A stretch of DNA of 64,000 nt from Streptomyces fumanus (GCF_014655295.1 NZ_BNBI01000012.1:1-64000); one strand, 5' to 3'; shown: positions 1-10,118, numbered from the stretch's first letter. The notes: a model not told the origin generated them from the sequence alone. Numbers and translations are program-made.

Positions 1-135
1 CCTTCGGTCTTGCGTTTCCGACTCTATCAGATCCTTTTCCGATCCGATTTCCTCGGTGCTTTCCAGGTTCCCGCTTCCGCGTTTCCCTTTCCGGCGGCTC
101 CGACTTTATCAGAAGTTCTGAGTCGGAATTCCCGC
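1..135 (-). promoter_or_regulatory. Probable rRNA operon promoter/leader region (cut by window edge)
   Basis: Read on the minus strand, this stretch has two copies of the motif TCTGATARAGTCGGA (complements at 17-31 and 99-113). The rest is purine-rich with many GGAAA runs and no convincing coding frame. I recall this arrangement from the sequence just upstream of 16S rRNA genes in Streptomyces, so I infer that an rrn operon starts beyond position 1 and is transcribed leftwards. The upstream copy also forms a 7-bp inverted repeat (99-105 with 121-127). The rRNA itself is outside the window, so the call rests on motif memory and context only. Confidence 0.5.
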
Positions 136-200
136 CCCTCCGGGGCGCTCCCTACCGTGATGTGGTCGGGTGCCCCTCCGAGCGGGGTTGTAAACCTACT

Positions 201-240
201 GGAGCGGGGCGCCCCGATGCAAATCGAGGCGCCCCGCTCC
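201..240 (-). terminator. Terminator hairpin downstream of rnj
   Basis: A perfect 13-bp inverted repeat (GGAGCGGGGCGCC at 201-213, GGCGCCCCGCTCC at 228-240). The loop can pair further (CGAT/ATCG) to leave a GCAA tetraloop. It lies 31 bases past the rnj stop and before the putative rRNA leader, where it would insulate the two units. It has no U-tract, as is usual in Streptomyces. Confidence 0.8.
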
Positions 241-271
241 TGGTCGGCCCGGGTCCGGGCCCGACGGTCCG

Positions 272-1957
272 TCAGACCTCCACCACCACGGGGAGGATCA
301 TCGGCCGGCGCCGGTAGGTGTCCGAGACCCACTTGCCCAGGGTCCTGCGGACCAGTTGCTGAAGCTGGTGCGGCTCCACGACGCCGTCCTGGGCCGAGCG
401 CTCCAGTGCCTCGACGACCTTGGGCAGTACCGCGCCGAACGCGGAGTCGTCGATGCCCGAGCCGCGGGCCTGGATGTGCGGTCCCCCGGTGATCTTGCCG
501 GTGGAGGCGTCCATGACCACGAAGACCGAGATGATGCCCTCGTCTCCAAGGATCTTGCGGTCCTTGAGCGCGGGCTCGCCCACGCCGCCGACCGACAGGC
601 CGTCGACGTACACGTACCCGGCCTGGACCTTGCCGGAGATCTTGGCCTTGCCGCCGACGAGGTCGACGACGACGCCGTCCTCGGCGATGACGATGCGGTC
701 GTGCGGGACTCCGGTGAGGGCGCCCAGTTCGGCGTTGGCGCGCAGGTGGCGCCATTCGCCGTGGACCGGCATCAGGTTCTTCGGGCGGCAGATGTTGTAG
801 AAGTACAGCAGCTCGCCGGCCGAGGCGTGGCCCGAGACGTGGACCTTGGCGTTGCCCTTGTGGACGACGTTGGCGCCCCACCGGGTCAGGCCGTTGATCA
901 CGCGGTACACCGCGTTCTCGTTGCCCGGGATGAGGGACGAGGCCAGGATGACCGTGTCGCCCTCGACGATGCGGATCTGGTGGTCGCGGTTGGCCATCCG
1001 GGACAGGGCGGCCATCGGTTCGCCCTGGGAGCCCGTGCAGACCAGGACCACCTCGCTGTCCGGGAGGTCGTCGAGGGTCTTGACGTCCACGACCAGGCCC
1101 GGCGGGACCTTGAGGTAGCCCAGGTCTCTGGCGATGCCCATGTTGCGGACCATGGAGCGGCCGACGAAGGCGACCCGGCGGCCGTACTCGTACGCCGCGT
1201 CCAGGATCTGCTGGATGCGGTGGACGTGGCTGGCGAAGCTGGCCACGATGATCCGCTTGCGGGCGCCGGCGAAGACCTGGCGCAGCACGCCGGAGATCTC
1301 GCGTTCCGGCGGGACGAACCCCGGGACCTCGGCGTTCGTGGAGTCGGCGAGCAGGAGGTCGATGCCCTCTTCGCTCAGCCGTGCGAACGCGTGCAGGTCG
1401 GTGAGGCGGTTGTCCAGCGGGAGCTGGTCCATCTTGAAGTCGCCGGTGTGCACCGCCATGCCCGCGGGGGTGCGGATGGCGACGGCCAGCGCGTCCGGGA
1501 TGGAGTGGTTGACCGCGACGAACTCGCAGTCGAACGGGCCGATGCGCTCGCGGTGCCCCTCCGCCACCTCCAGGGTGTACGGGCGGATGCGGTGCTCCTG
1601 GAGCTTGGCCTCGATGAGCGCCAGGGTCAGCTTGGAGCCGATCAGCGGGATGTCCGCCTTCTCCCGCAGGAGGTAGGGGACGCCGCCGATGTGGTCCTCG
1701 TGGCCGTGGGTGAGGACGATGCCCTCGATGTCGTCGAGACGGTCCCGGATCGACGAGAAGTCCGGCAGGATCAGGTCGATTCCGGGCTGCTCCTCCTCGG
1801 GGAAGAGCACTCCGCAGTCGACGATCAGCAGGCGGCCGCCGTACTCGAAGACCGTCATGTTGCGGCCGATCTCGCCGAGACCGCCCAGTGGTGTGACCCG
1901 CAGGCCGCCTTGGGGAAGCGGCGGGGGCGGGCCCAGTTCGGGATGCGGATGACTCAA
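272..1957 (-). CDS. rnj: Ribonuclease J
   Basis: RNase J is a metallo-beta-lactamase-fold 5'-3' exonuclease and endonuclease acting in mRNA decay and rRNA maturation in the cytoplasm. The 561-aa product has the family's usual length. The zinc motif HGHEDH is at residues 84-89, followed by the beta-CASP region and the C-terminal dimerisation domain. The start is an uncommon TTG at 1957, chosen because a strong GAGGAG Shine-Dalgarno sequence precedes it and the protein then begins MSHPHPELG. dapA lies upstream on the same strand with a 138-base gap. A 10-bp hairpin sits in the 5' untranslated region, so self-regulation is conceivable. The gene is immediately followed by a terminator and a putative rRNA operon. 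Confidence 0.95.
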   Translation of the reverse strand: MSHPHPELGPPPPLPQGGLRVTPLGGLGEIGRNMTVFEYGGRLLIVDCGVLFPEEEQPGIDLILPDFSSIRDRLDDIEGIVLTHGHEDHIGGVPYLLREKADIPLIGSKLTLALIEAKLQEHRIRPYTLEVAEGHRERIGPFDCEFVAVNHSIPDALAVAIRTPAGMAVHTGDFKMDQLPLDNRLTDLHAFARLSEEGIDLLLADSTNAEVPGFVPPEREISGVLRQVFAGARKRIIVASFASHVHRIQQILDAAYEYGRRVAFVGRSMVRNMGIARDLGYLKVPPGLVVDVKTLDDLPDSEVVLVCTGSQGEPMAALSRMANRDHQIRIVEGDTVILASSLIPGNENAVYRVINGLTRWGANVVHKGNAKVHVSGHASAGELLYFYNICRPKNLMPVHGEWRHLRANAELGALTGVPHDRIVIAEDGVVVDLVGGKAKISGKVQAGYVYVDGLSVGGVGEPALKDRKILGDEGIISVFVVMDASTGKITGGPHIQARGSGIDDSAFGAVLPKVVEALERSAQDGVVEPHQLQQLVRRTLGKWVSDTYRRRPMILPVVVEV

Positions 1958-1975
1958 AAGACTCTCCTCACCACA

Positions 1976-2006
1976 CGCGCCACGTACCGGTGTGGCACGT
2001 GGCGCG
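1976..2006 (-). promoter_or_regulatory. Inverted repeat in the rnj 5' untranslated region
   Basis: Perfect 10-bp arms (CGCGCCACGT at 1976-1985, ACGTGGCGCG at 1997-2006) enclose an 11-base loop and end 18 bases before the TTG start of rnj. As RNA it would be a stable hairpin just upstream of the ribosome binding site. As DNA it could be an operator. Its role is unknown. Confidence 0.5.
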
Positions 2007-2095
2007 CGTGACGTTCGTGCAGAAGCAGTTGTGTGGATGCGGCGCAGGCACCGGTGGCCTGCTTATTCAGTTGTGGGGTCGTGCGAAGTCCGTTG

Positions 2096-2995
2096 TCAGA
2101 GCTGTACCCCGCCGGCAGCAAGATCGATCTTGAGCTGATCGGTTTCCTCGGGCGTCAGCTCGACCATGGGCGCGCGCAGCGGTCCGGCCGGCAGGCCCTG
2201 GAGGGCGAGCGCGGCCTTGGTGGTCATGACGCCCTGGGTACGGAACATGCCGGTGAAGACCGGCAGCAGCTTCTGGTGGATCTCCAGCGCCTTGTGCACG
2301 TCGCCCGCCACGTAGGCGTCGACCATGGAGCGCAGTTCCGGGGTGACGACGTGGCCGACGACCGAGACGAAGCCGACCGCGCCGACGGCGAGCAGCGGCA
2401 GGTTGAGCATGTCGTCGCCGGAGTACCAGGCGAGGCCGGAGTGCGCGATGGCCCAGCTCGCGCGGCCCAGGTCGCCCTTGGCGTCCTTGTTGGCGACGAT
2501 CCTCGGGTGCTCGGCGAGGCGGACGATGGTCTCCGTGTTGATCGGGACGCCGCTTCGGCCGGGGATGTCGTACAGCATGACCGGCAGCCCGGTCGCGTCG
2601 GCGACCGTCTTGAAGTGCCGGTACAGGCCCTCCTGCGGGGGCTTGTTGTAGTACGGGGTGACGACGAGCAGGCCGTGCGCGCCGGTCTGCTCGGCGGTAC
2701 GGGCCAGCTCCACGGTGTGCTGCGTGTCGTTGGTGCCGACGCCGGCGATGACGTGGGCCCGGTCGCCGACCGCCGCCACGACGGCCCGTACGAGCTCCGC
2801 TTTCTCCGCATCGCTGGTGGTCGGGGACTCGCCCGTGGTGCCGTTGACGATCAGGCCGTCGTTGCCTGCGTCCACCAGGTGGGCGGCGAGCCGCTGCGCG
2901 CCGTCGAGGTCGAGTGCGCCGTCCGCCGTGAAGGGCGTGACCATGGCGGTGAGGACCCGCCCGAAGGGGGTCTGCGGAGTGGAGGTCGGAGCCAT
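2096..2995 (-). CDS. dapA: 4-hydroxy-tetrahydrodipicolinate synthase
   Basis: DapA condenses pyruvate with aspartate semialdehyde, the first committed step of lysine and diaminopimelate synthesis in the cytoplasm. The 299-aa protein is a single TIM barrel of normal family length. Recognisable signatures are NGTTGESPT near the N-terminus, the YYNKPPQEG segment with the catalytic tyrosine, LYDIPGRSG, and NKDAKGD with the Schiff-base lysine. The ATG at 2995 has no strong Shine-Dalgarno sequence. thyX lies upstream on the same strand behind its own terminator, so dapA probably has its own promoter in 2996-3069. The other lysine gene of the window, dapB, is 3 kb away. Confidence 0.95.
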   Translation of the reverse strand: MAPTSTPQTPFGRVLTAMVTPFTADGALDLDGAQRLAAHLVDAGNDGLIVNGTTGESPTTSDAEKAELVRAVVAAVGDRAHVIAGVGTNDTQHTVELARTAEQTGAHGLLVVTPYYNKPPQEGLYRHFKTVADATGLPVMLYDIPGRSGVPINTETIVRLAEHPRIVANKDAKGDLGRASWAIAHSGLAWYSGDDMLNLPLLAVGAVGFVSVVGHVVTPELRSMVDAYVAGDVHKALEIHQKLLPVFTGMFRTQGVMTTKAALALQGLPAGPLRAPMVELTPEETDQLKIDLAAGGVQL

Positions 2996-3069
2996 GGGTT
3001 ACACGCTACTCGTTGCTCGGAGCGGGGTCTGCCCTCGGGGGAGGCGGCCCGGGACGGCGGGGGACGGAG

Positions 3070-3107
3070 CCCGGCACTGCCTGCTCGGGGGTTCAGGCAG
3101 TGCCGGG
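3070..3107 (-). terminator. Terminator hairpin downstream of thyX
   Basis: A perfect 14-bp stem (CCCGGCACTGCCTG at 3070-3083 with its complement at 3094-3107) and a 10-base loop, about 120 bases beyond the thyX stop and before dapA. It is the only strong structure in the 232-base gap between the two genes. Confidence 0.8.
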
Positions 3108-3227
3108 TCCGTTTGATCAGGCTAGATGAACTTCACGAAATGCCGCAATCTGGACACCTCGTGCGGCTGATGCGTACATGTGTCCCCCTCCGGGCCCGTA
3201 CCGCATCCGTGGCGCACCCCTACCGGA

Positions 3228-3968
3228 TCACGGCGCCACGCGTCCGTTGGCGTTGAAGGCGGCGTGCGTGAGGGGCATGAGCCCGGCCCAGGCGGCCTCC
3301 ATCTTCTCGCCGACCATCTCGATCTCCCGCTGCGGGAAGGAGGGCACCTTGGCCAGCTCGTGCTGGGTGCGCAGGCCGATGAAGTGCATCAGCGAGCGGG
3401 CGTTGCAGGTGGCGTACATCGAGGAGTACAGGCCGACCGGGAGCACCGCGCGGGCCACTTCGCGGGCGACGCCGGCGGCGAGCATCTCGCGGTAGGTGCC
3501 GTACGCCTGCTCGTACGAGTCGGCCATCGCGCGGGCGGTCAGCTCCCGCTGGGCCTCGGTGCCCTCGACGAAGCGGTACTTGCCCGGGCGGCCCTCCTGG
3601 ACCAGCTTGCGGGAGGCGTCGGGGACGTAGAAGACGGGCTGCAGCTCGCGGTAGCGGCCGCTCTCCTCGTTGTACGACCAGCCGACGCGGTGCCGCATGA
3701 ACTCGCGGAAGACGAAGATCGGGGCGCTGATGAGGAAGGTCATCGAGTTGTGCTCGAAGGGGCTGCCGTGGCGGTCCCGCATGAGGTAGTTGATCAGGCC
3801 CTTGGAGCGCTCCGGGTCCTTCTTCAGCTCGTCCAGGGACTGCTCGCCGACGGTCGAGACGCGGGCGGCGAACAGCACGTCGGCGTCGGACGCGGTGTGC
3901 TTGACCAGCTCGACGGTGACGTCGCTGCGCAGTTCGATCTTGAAATCGGCTTCGGGCGTGTCGGACAC
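3228..3968 (-). CDS. thyX: FAD-dependent thymidylate synthase ThyX
   Basis: ThyX makes dTMP from dUMP using methylenetetrahydrofolate, NADPH and FAD, unlike classical ThyA. The family motif RHRX7S is clear as RHRVGWSYNEES in the middle of the protein. I start the gene at GTG 3968 (product VSDTPEADFKIELRSD, 246 aa). This matches family length, and a GGGAAGG sequence lies upstream. A longer frame to 4094 adds 42 residues that look like read-through of untranslated sequence. The gene stands alone between dapA and a divergent small membrane-protein gene, and is followed by a strong terminator. Confidence 0.93.
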   Translation of the reverse strand: MSDTPEADFKIELRSDVTVELVKHTASDADVLFAARVSTVGEQSLDELKKDPERSKGLINYLMRDRHGSPFEHNSMTFLISAPIFVFREFMRHRVGWSYNEESGRYRELQPVFYVPDASRKLVQEGRPGKYRFVEGTEAQRELTARAMADSYEQAYGTYREMLAAGVAREVARAVLPVGLYSSMYATCNARSLMHFIGLRTQHELAKVPSFPQREIEMVGEKMEAAWAGLMPLTHAAFNANGRVAP

Positions 3969-4165
3969 GGTGTGGTGGGCCTTCCCATCTCGTCGCTTAG
4001 GCAGCCACTCTACGGCCCGCCGCGGCGCCGGATTCCCGGGCCGCCAATCGGGGCGATCGGGCCGTGCCGCGATGAAGTCGGCGAAAGCGGGCACCTTCGG
4101 GAGGGATCGTTCGTCTGTACCGATGACGAGTGATCCTCCGAATTCCCGAAGGGAGACGTGCGTCG

Positions 4166-4405
4166 ATGTCCCACCGGCGTGAACCCGTCCCGTTCGCCTT
4201 CGTCGCCGAGGCCGACAGGTTCCGCAGCAATGTCACGCCCCCGCCGCGTGAGCGGGCGTCCTTCGGCCAGATAGCCGGGCGCTGGCTGCTGGGGCTCACC
4301 ATCGTGGCCGGACTCGTGGGTGCCCTGGTGATCGGGATGCCCGCGTTGTCGCTGGACCACTCCACGCAGCAGACGCAGCAGTCCCAGGCGTCCGACGACC
4401 GCTGA
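4166..4405 (+). CDS. Small single-pass membrane protein
   Basis: This encodes 79 aa beginning MSHRREPVPFAFVAEADRF; the ATG at 4166 is preceded by GGGAG. One hydrophobic segment at about residues 38-57 (WLLGLTIVAGLVGALVIGMP) follows a charged N-terminus. The C-terminus is a short Gln/Ser/Thr-rich tail (STQQTQQSQAS), so a single-pass membrane protein is likely. I do not recognise a named family. It is divergent from thyX and followed in the same direction by the PH-domain gene. The spacer after it (4406-4540) is very G/C-rich with overlapping imperfect inverted repeats that may act as a terminator. Confidence 0.75.
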   Translation: MSHRREPVPFAFVAEADRFRSNVTPPPRERASFGQIAGRWLLGLTIVAGLVGALVIGMPALSLDHSTQQTQQSQASDDR

Positions 4406-4566
4406 GGCCGCGCGGGGCCGGCCGCTCCCCCGGCCGCCGTCTCCGGCCGCCGTCCCCCGGGCGGCCTCCGGCGGCCGCCATCCGGGCCCCCGAGGGTGGT
4501 GACCGGGGACACAGGTCGATAACCTCACCGGGCACTGCCCGCGCATGGAGCGAGTGAGGACCAGCC

Positions 4567-5121
4567 GTGCCCCTGCCCTTCCTGACGGCCGACCCCGCCC
4601 TGGAGTCGGCCGACGATGCCGCGCTGCCGTACGACGACCGGGACACCTGGCGGCGGCCGTACCGCCCCGGGCCGTACCGGGTGGGGGCGTCCGCGCTGAT
4701 GCTGCTGCTCGCGTCGTTCGTGCTGTTCGCGGCGGTGATCATCGCGGCCACGGGCACGTTCGGCTCCGCCGGGGTGTTCTTCGCCGTCGCGCTGGCCGTG
4801 ATCGCCGGCGCGCTGCGGCTGCTGCGGGTGGGCGTGTGGGTCAGCGCCCGGGGGCTGCGCCAGGTGAGCTTCCTGGTGACCCGGACGGTGCCGTGGGATC
4901 AGGTCGTGGGCGTGCGGACGGTGCAGCAGCCGGTGCGCTGGCTGGGGCTGCCGCGGACGGTGCAGGGCCAGGCGCTGGTGCTGGAGCGCCAGGGGCGCCC
5001 GGCGGACGCCCCGCCGCCGCTGCTGACCACGCACGGCGCGGACTTCCTCGCCCGCGCGAGCGCCTTCGACCGGGCCGCCGACGCGGTGGAGGCGTGGGCG
5101 GCGGAGTACCGGCGCGGTTGA
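4567..5121 (+). CDS. PH-like (bPH) domain membrane protein
   Basis: A 184-aa protein with a short soluble N-terminus and two adjacent hydrophobic segments (about residues 40-62 and 65-82). A bacterial pleckstrin-homology-like region follows, containing GLRQVSFLVTRTVPWDQVVGVR. This is the usual form of small actinobacterial 'PH domain-containing' proteins, which sit in the membrane with the PH fold in the cytoplasm; their role is generally unknown. The GTG at 4567 has GAGGA upstream. The last codons and stop are duplicated just downstream (see repeat at 5101-5164). Confidence 0.75.
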   Translation: MPLPFLTADPALESADDAALPYDDRDTWRRPYRPGPYRVGASALMLLLASFVLFAAVIIAATGTFGSAGVFFAVALAVIAGALRLLRVGVWVSARGLRQVSFLVTRTVPWDQVVGVRTVQQPVRWLGLPRTVQGQALVLERQGRPADAPPPLLTTHGADFLARASAFDRAADAVEAWAAEYRRG

Positions 5122-5164
5122 ACCACGGCCCGGTGGAGTACCGGCTCGGCTGAATCCCGGCCCG
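5101..5164. repeat. 32-bp imperfect tandem duplication spanning a stop codon
   Basis: Positions 5101-5132 and 5133-5164 match at 27 of 32 bases. The first unit holds the final codons and TGA stop of the PH-domain gene; the second repeats them in the untranslated region, including an in-register TGA. It looks like a local slippage or unequal-crossover duplication of the gene end. Confidence 0.7.
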
Positions 5165-5223
5165 GTTGCACCACTGGCCACGGGCCATCGATCACCGGCG
5201 ACCGGCGACCGGAACCGACGCGA

Positions 5224-5256
5224 GTGGCCCGGTCCGCGGGGTGCGGACCGGGCCAC
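5224..5256. terminator. Bidirectional terminator between convergent genes
   Basis: A perfect 14-bp stem (GTGGCCCGGTCCGC at 5224-5237, complement at 5243-5256) with a 5-base loop. It lies between the convergent ends of the PH-domain gene and the TPR-like membrane-protein gene. Confidence 0.85.
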
Positions 5257-5269
5257 CGGTGTGTTCGGG

Positions 5270-5734
5270 TCAGGCCGTCCCGGCCGGGTGCGTGTCCTTG
5301 CCGTCGTGGAGGGCGATCGCCCGTTGCATCGCCTTGCGGGCGCGAGGGGTGTCGCGGGCGTCGTGATAGGCGACGGCCAGGCGGAACCAGGTGCGCCAGT
5401 CCTCGGGGGACGCCTCCGTCTCGGCTTTGCGGCGGGCGAAGACCTCGTCGGCCGAGTCGCGGTCGATGCGGCCGCTCGGGGTGCGCTTCAGCTCGTCGAC
5501 GGGCAGGGCGCCCTCGGCCTCCAGTTCGGCGGCGAGCTGGTTGGCCCGGCGGACGAACTGGGTGTTCTTCCACAGGAACCACAGGCCGATCACCGGCAGG
5601 ATCAGCACCGCCACCCCGAAGGTGACGGTGACGACCGTGCCCGCCTCGATGAGCAGCACCCCGCGGCTGCCGACCAGGACGAAGTAGAAGACCAGGACGG
5701 CGGCCGTCAGGGCGTAGGAGAGCTTGGCTCGCAT
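5270..5734 (-). CDS. Membrane protein with C-terminal TPR-like segment
   Basis: A 154-aa protein. Two N-terminal transmembrane helices (about residues 8-24 and 31-55) precede a soluble region. Its last part, DWRTWFRLAVAYHDARDTPRARKAMQRAIAL, reads as one tetratricopeptide-type helix pair, a protein-interaction fold. No enzymatic motif is visible. The gene starts 8 bases after the dapB stop on the same strand, so it is probably the last gene of the pnp-M16-dapB transcription unit. It then meets the bidirectional terminator. Function unknown. Confidence 0.75.
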   Translation of the reverse strand: MRAKLSYALTAAVLVFYFVLVGSRGVLLIEAGTVVTVTFGVAVLILPVIGLWFLWKNTQFVRRANQLAAELEAEGALPVDELKRTPSGRIDRDSADEVFARRKAETEASPEDWRTWFRLAVAYHDARDTPRARKAMQRAIALHDGKDTHPAGTA

Positions 5735-5742
5735 GGCGGGGG

Positions 5743-6522
<780 letters not shown>

Positions 6523-7902
6523 TTACGCCACGGCCTCGTGGAGCCGGGCGGCCTGCTTGTCCTTGAGCGGGCCGATGACCGACAGCGAGGGCCGCCGTCC
6601 CAGGATGTCGCGGGCGACCTCGCGGACCTCGTCCGGGGTGACCGCCGCCATCCGGGCCAGCATGTCGTCGACCGACATCTGCTCGCCCCAGCACAGTTCG
6701 CTTTTGCCGATGCGGTTCATCAGCGCGCCGGTGTCCTCCAGGCCCAGCACCGTGGAGCCCCGGAGCTGGCCGATGGCGCGGTCGATCTCGTCGTCGGAGA
6801 GGCCGTGCTCGGCGACCTGGTCGAGTTCGTCGCGGCAGATCTTCAGCACGTCGTGCACCTGGGAGGGCCGGCAGCCCGCGTACACGCCGAACAGGCCGCA
6901 GTCGGCGAACCCGGAGGTGTACGAGTACACGCTGTAGGCCAGGCCGCGCTTCTCGCGGACCTCCTGGAACAGCCGGGAGGACATGCCGCCGCCGAGGGCG
7001 GTGTTGAGGACGCCCAGTGCCCAGCGGCGCTCGTCGGTGCGGGCCAGGCCGGGCATGCCGAGGACGACGTGCGCCTGCTCGGTCTTGCGGCCGATCAGCT
7101 CGACGCGGCCCGCGGTGCGCAGGGCGCGCCGGCCGCCGCGCGGGGCGATGGGCCGGGCCTGCGGGTCCTTGAGGGCGCCGGCCTTGTCGAAGGCGGCGCG
7201 GACCTGGCGTACCACCTTGTGGTGGTCGACGTTGCCGGCGCAGGCGACCACCAGGTGGGTGGGGTCGTAGTGCCGCTTGTAGAAGCGGCGGATGCGGTCG
7301 GCGGTGAGGGCGTTGACCGTGTCGACGGTGCCCAGGACCGGACGGCCCAGGGCGTTGTCCCCGAACATGGTGTGCGCGAACAGGTCGTGCACGCAGTCGC
7401 CGGGGTCGTCCTCGGTCATCGCGATCTCTTCGAGGATGGCGCCGCGCTCGACGTCGACGTCCTCCTCGCGGATCAGGGAGCCGGTCAGCATGTCGCAGAC
7501 CACGTCGATGGCGAGCGGCAGGTCGGTGTCGAGCACGCGCGCGTAGTAGCACGTGTACTCCTTCGCCGTGAACGCGTTCATCTCGCCGCCGACGGCGTCG
7601 AGGGCGGCGGAGATGTCCAGGGCGGACCTGCGGTGCGTGCCCTTGAAGAGCAGGTGCTCCAGGTAGTGGGTGGCGCCGTTCAGCGCGGGCGTCTCGTCGC
7701 GGGAGCCGACGTGCGCCCAGATGCCGAAGGTCGCCGAGCGGACCGAGGGGAGGGTCTCGGTGACGACGCGCAGGCCGCCGGGGAGGGTGGTGCGGCGGAC
7801 CGTGCCGATGCCGTTCTCGCCCTTGATGAGGGTTTGGGTACGGGCGACGGCCCGCGCCTCCGAGGAGGTGCGGGCCGTCGCCTTGGCGCCGTGGGACGTC
7901 AC
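6523..7902 (-). CDS. M16 family zinc metallopeptidase (pitrilysin-like)
   Basis: A 459-aa M16 peptidase. The inverted zinc motif HXXEH is at residues 79-83 (HYLEH), inside the usual N-terminal M16 domain, with a C-terminal non-catalytic M16 domain after it. The family resembles mitochondrial processing peptidase; its bacterial substrates are mostly undefined. The start is GTG 7902, which overlaps the pnp stop by four bases (GTGA), so the two are translationally coupled. Longer read-through in this frame under pnp is spurious. Location is presumed cytoplasmic because no signal peptide is seen. Confidence 0.92.
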   Translation of the reverse strand: MTSHGAKATARTSSEARAVARTQTLIKGENGIGTVRRTTLPGGLRVVTETLPSVRSATFGIWAHVGSRDETPALNGATHYLEHLLFKGTHRRSALDISAALDAVGGEMNAFTAKEYTCYYARVLDTDLPLAIDVVCDMLTGSLIREEDVDVERGAILEEIAMTEDDPGDCVHDLFAHTMFGDNALGRPVLGTVDTVNALTADRIRRFYKRHYDPTHLVVACAGNVDHHKVVRQVRAAFDKAGALKDPQARPIAPRGGRRALRTAGRVELIGRKTEQAHVVLGMPGLARTDERRWALGVLNTALGGGMSSRLFQEVREKRGLAYSVYSYTSGFADCGLFGVYAGCRPSQVHDVLKICRDELDQVAEHGLSDDEIDRAIGQLRGSTVLGLEDTGALMNRIGKSELCWGEQMSVDDMLARMAAVTPDEVREVARDILGRRPSLSVIGPLKDKQAARLHEAVA

Positions 7903-10118
7903 TGGTCGGCGTCGTCCTTCTGCTCGTCCGAGCCGTCCTCGCCCTCGATCACGGGGATCAGGGAGAGCTTGCCGCGGGAGTCGATCTCGGCGATCTCGAC
8001 CTGGACCTTCTGGCCCACGCCGAGCACGTCCTCGACGTTCTCCACGCGCTTGCCGCCGGCCAGCTTGCGGATCTGCGAGATGTGCAGCAGACCGTCCTTG
8101 CCGGGCAGCAGGGAGACGAAGGCTCCGAACGTGGTCGTCTTCACGACCGTACCCAGGTAGCGCTCGCCGACCTCGGGCATCGTCGGGTTGGCGATGCCGT
8201 TGATCGTGGTGCGGGCGGCCTCGGCGGAGGGGCCGTCGGCGGCGCCGATGTAGATGGTGCCGTCGTCCTCGATGGTGATCTCGGCGCCGGTGTCCTCCTG
8301 GATCTGGTTGATCATCTTGCCCTTGGGGCCGATGACCTCGCCGATCTTGTCGACCGGGATCTTCACGGTGATGATCCGCGGCGCGTTGGGGGACATCTCG
8401 TCCGGCGTGTCGATCGCTTCCATCATCACGTCGAGGATGTGGAGGCGGGCGTCCCGGGCCTGCTTGAGGGCGGCGGCCAGGACGGAGGCCGGGATGCCGT
8501 CCAGCTTGGTGTCGAGCTGGAGGGCGGTCACGAAGTCCTTGGTGCCGGCGACCTTGAAGTCCATGTCGCCGAAGGCGTCCTCGGCACCGAGGATGTCGGT
8601 GAGGGTGACGTAGTGCGTCTCGCCCTCGATCTCCTGGGAGATCAGGCCCATGGCGATACCGGCGACGGGGGCCTTCAGCGGCACACCGGCGTTCAGCAGC
8701 GACATGGTGGAGGCGCAGACCGAGCCCATCGAGGTGGAGCCGTTGGAGCTGAGCGCCTCGGAGACCTGGCGGATCGCGTACGGGAACTCCTCGCGCGTCG
8801 GCAGCACCGGCACCAGGGCGCGCTCGGCGAGGGCGCCGTGGCCGATCTCGCGGCGCTTGGGGGAGCCGACGCGGCCGGTCTCGCCGGTGGAGTACGGCGG
8901 GAAGTTGTAGTTGTGCATGTAACGCTTGCGCGTCACCGGCGACAGGGTGTCGAGCTGCTGCTCCATGCGGAGCATGTTCAGCGTGGTGACGCCCAGGATC
9001 TGGGTCTCGCCGCGCTCGAACACGGCGGAGCCGTGCACCCGCGGGATGGCCTCGACCTCGGCGGCCAGGGTGCGGATGTCGGTGACACCGCGGCCGTCGA
9101 TGCGCTTCTTCTCCTTGATGACCCGCTCGCGGACGAGCTGCTTGGTCAGCGCGCGGTACGCGGCGGAGATCTCCTTCTCGCGGCCCTCGAACTCCGGCAG
9201 CAGCTTCTCGGCGGCGAGCGCCTTGACGCGGTCCAGCTCGGCCTCGCGCTCCTGCTTGCCGGCGATGGTCAGCGCCTGGGCCAGCTCGGGCTTGACGGCG
9301 GCGGTGAGCGCCTCCAGGACGTCGTCCTGGTAGTCGAGGAAGATCGGGAACTCGCCGGTGGGCTTGGCGGCCTTGGCGGCGAGGTCGGACTGGGCGCGGC
9401 AGAGCACCTTGATGAAGGGCTTCGCGGCCTCCAGACCGGCGGCGACGACCTCCTCGGTGGGCGCCTCGGCGCCGCCCTCGACCAGCTTGATGGTCTTCTC
9501 GGTGGCCTCGGCCTCGACCATCATGATCGCGACGTCGCCGTCCTCCAGCACCCGGCCGGCGACGACCATGTCGAAGACGGCGTCCTCCAGCTCGGTGTGG
9601 GTCGGGAACGCCACCCACTGGCCGCGGATCAGCGCGACGCGGACGCCGCCGATCGGGCCGGAGAAGGGCAGGCCGGCGAGTTGCGTGGACGCGGACGCGG
9701 CGTTGATCGCGACGACGTCGTACAGGTGGTCGGGGTTGAGCGCCATGATCGTGCAGACGACCTGGATCTCGTTGCGCAGGCCCTTCTTGAAGGACGGGCG
9801 CAGCGGGCGGTCGATCAGGCGGCAGGTGAGGATGGCGTCCTCGGAGGGCCGGCCCTCGCGGCGGAAGAAGCTGCCGGGGATCTTGCCGGCCGCGTACATC
9901 CGCTCCTCGACGTCCACCGTGAGCGGGAAGAAGTCGAGCTGGTCCTTGGGGTTCTTGGACGCGGTGGTGGCCGACAGCACCATGGTGTCGTCGTCCAGGT
10001 ACGCCACGGCGGAACCGGCGGCCTGCTTGGCCAGGCGGCCCGTCTCGAAGCGGATGGTGCGGGTGCCGAAGGGGCCGTTGTCGATGACGGCTTCGGCGTA
10101 GTGGGTCTCGTTCTCCAC
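7899..10118 (-). CDS. pnp: Polyribonucleotide nucleotidyltransferase (PNPase)
   Basis: PNPase degrades RNA 3' to 5' phosphorolytically and in Streptomyces also makes 3' tails; the Streptomyces enzyme was once called guanosine pentaphosphate synthetase. Two RNase PH domains are followed by a KH domain ([16 protein letters not shown]) and an S1 domain ([21 protein letters not shown]). I start at GTG 10118, giving 739 aa beginning [15 protein letters not shown] lies nine bases upstream, and the length equals the one I recall for S. coelicolor PNPase. An ATG at 10133 would add five residues. rpsO is upstream with a hairpin-containing spacer, and the M16 gene overlaps the stop. Confidence 0.95.
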   Translation of the reverse strand: MENETHYAEAVIDNGPFGTRTIRFETGRLAKQAAGSAVAYLDDDTMVLSATTASKNPKDQLDFFPLTVDVEERMYAAGKIPGSFFRREGRPSEDAILTCRLIDRPLRPSFKKGLRNEIQVVCTIMALNPDHLYDVVAINAASASTQLAGLPFSGPIGGVRVALIRGQWVAFPTHTELEDAVFDMVVAGRVLEDGDVAIMMVEAEATEKTIKLVEGGAEAPTEEVVAAGLEAAKPFIKVLCRAQSDLAAKAAKPTGEFPIFLDYQDDVLEALTAAVKPELAQALTIAGKQEREAELDRVKALAAEKLLPEFEGREKEISAAYRALTKQLVRERVIKEKKRIDGRGVTDIRTLAAEVEAIPRVHGSAVFERGETQILGVTTLNMLRMEQQLDTLSPVTRKRYMHNYNFPPYSTGETGRVGSPKRREIGHGALAERALVPVLPTREEFPYAIRQVSEALSSNGSTSMGSVCASTMSLLNAGVPLKAPVAGIAMGLISQEIEGETHYVTLTDILGAEDAFGDMDFKVAGTKDFVTALQLDTKLDGIPASVLAAALKQARDARLHILDVMMEAIDTPDEMSPNAPRIITVKIPVDKIGEVIGPKGKMINQIQEDTGAEITIEDDGTIYIGAADGPSAEAARTTINGIANPTMPEVGERYLGTVVKTTTFGAFVSLLPGKDGLLHISQIRKLAGGKRVENVEDVLGVGQKVQVEIAEIDSRGKLSLIPVIEGEDGSDEQKDDADQ

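Noticed and set aside
356-2011. A 551-codon plus-strand frame opposite rnj
   Set aside because: It is the antisense reading of rnj, with composition typical of reverse frames in high-GC DNA and no family resemblance.
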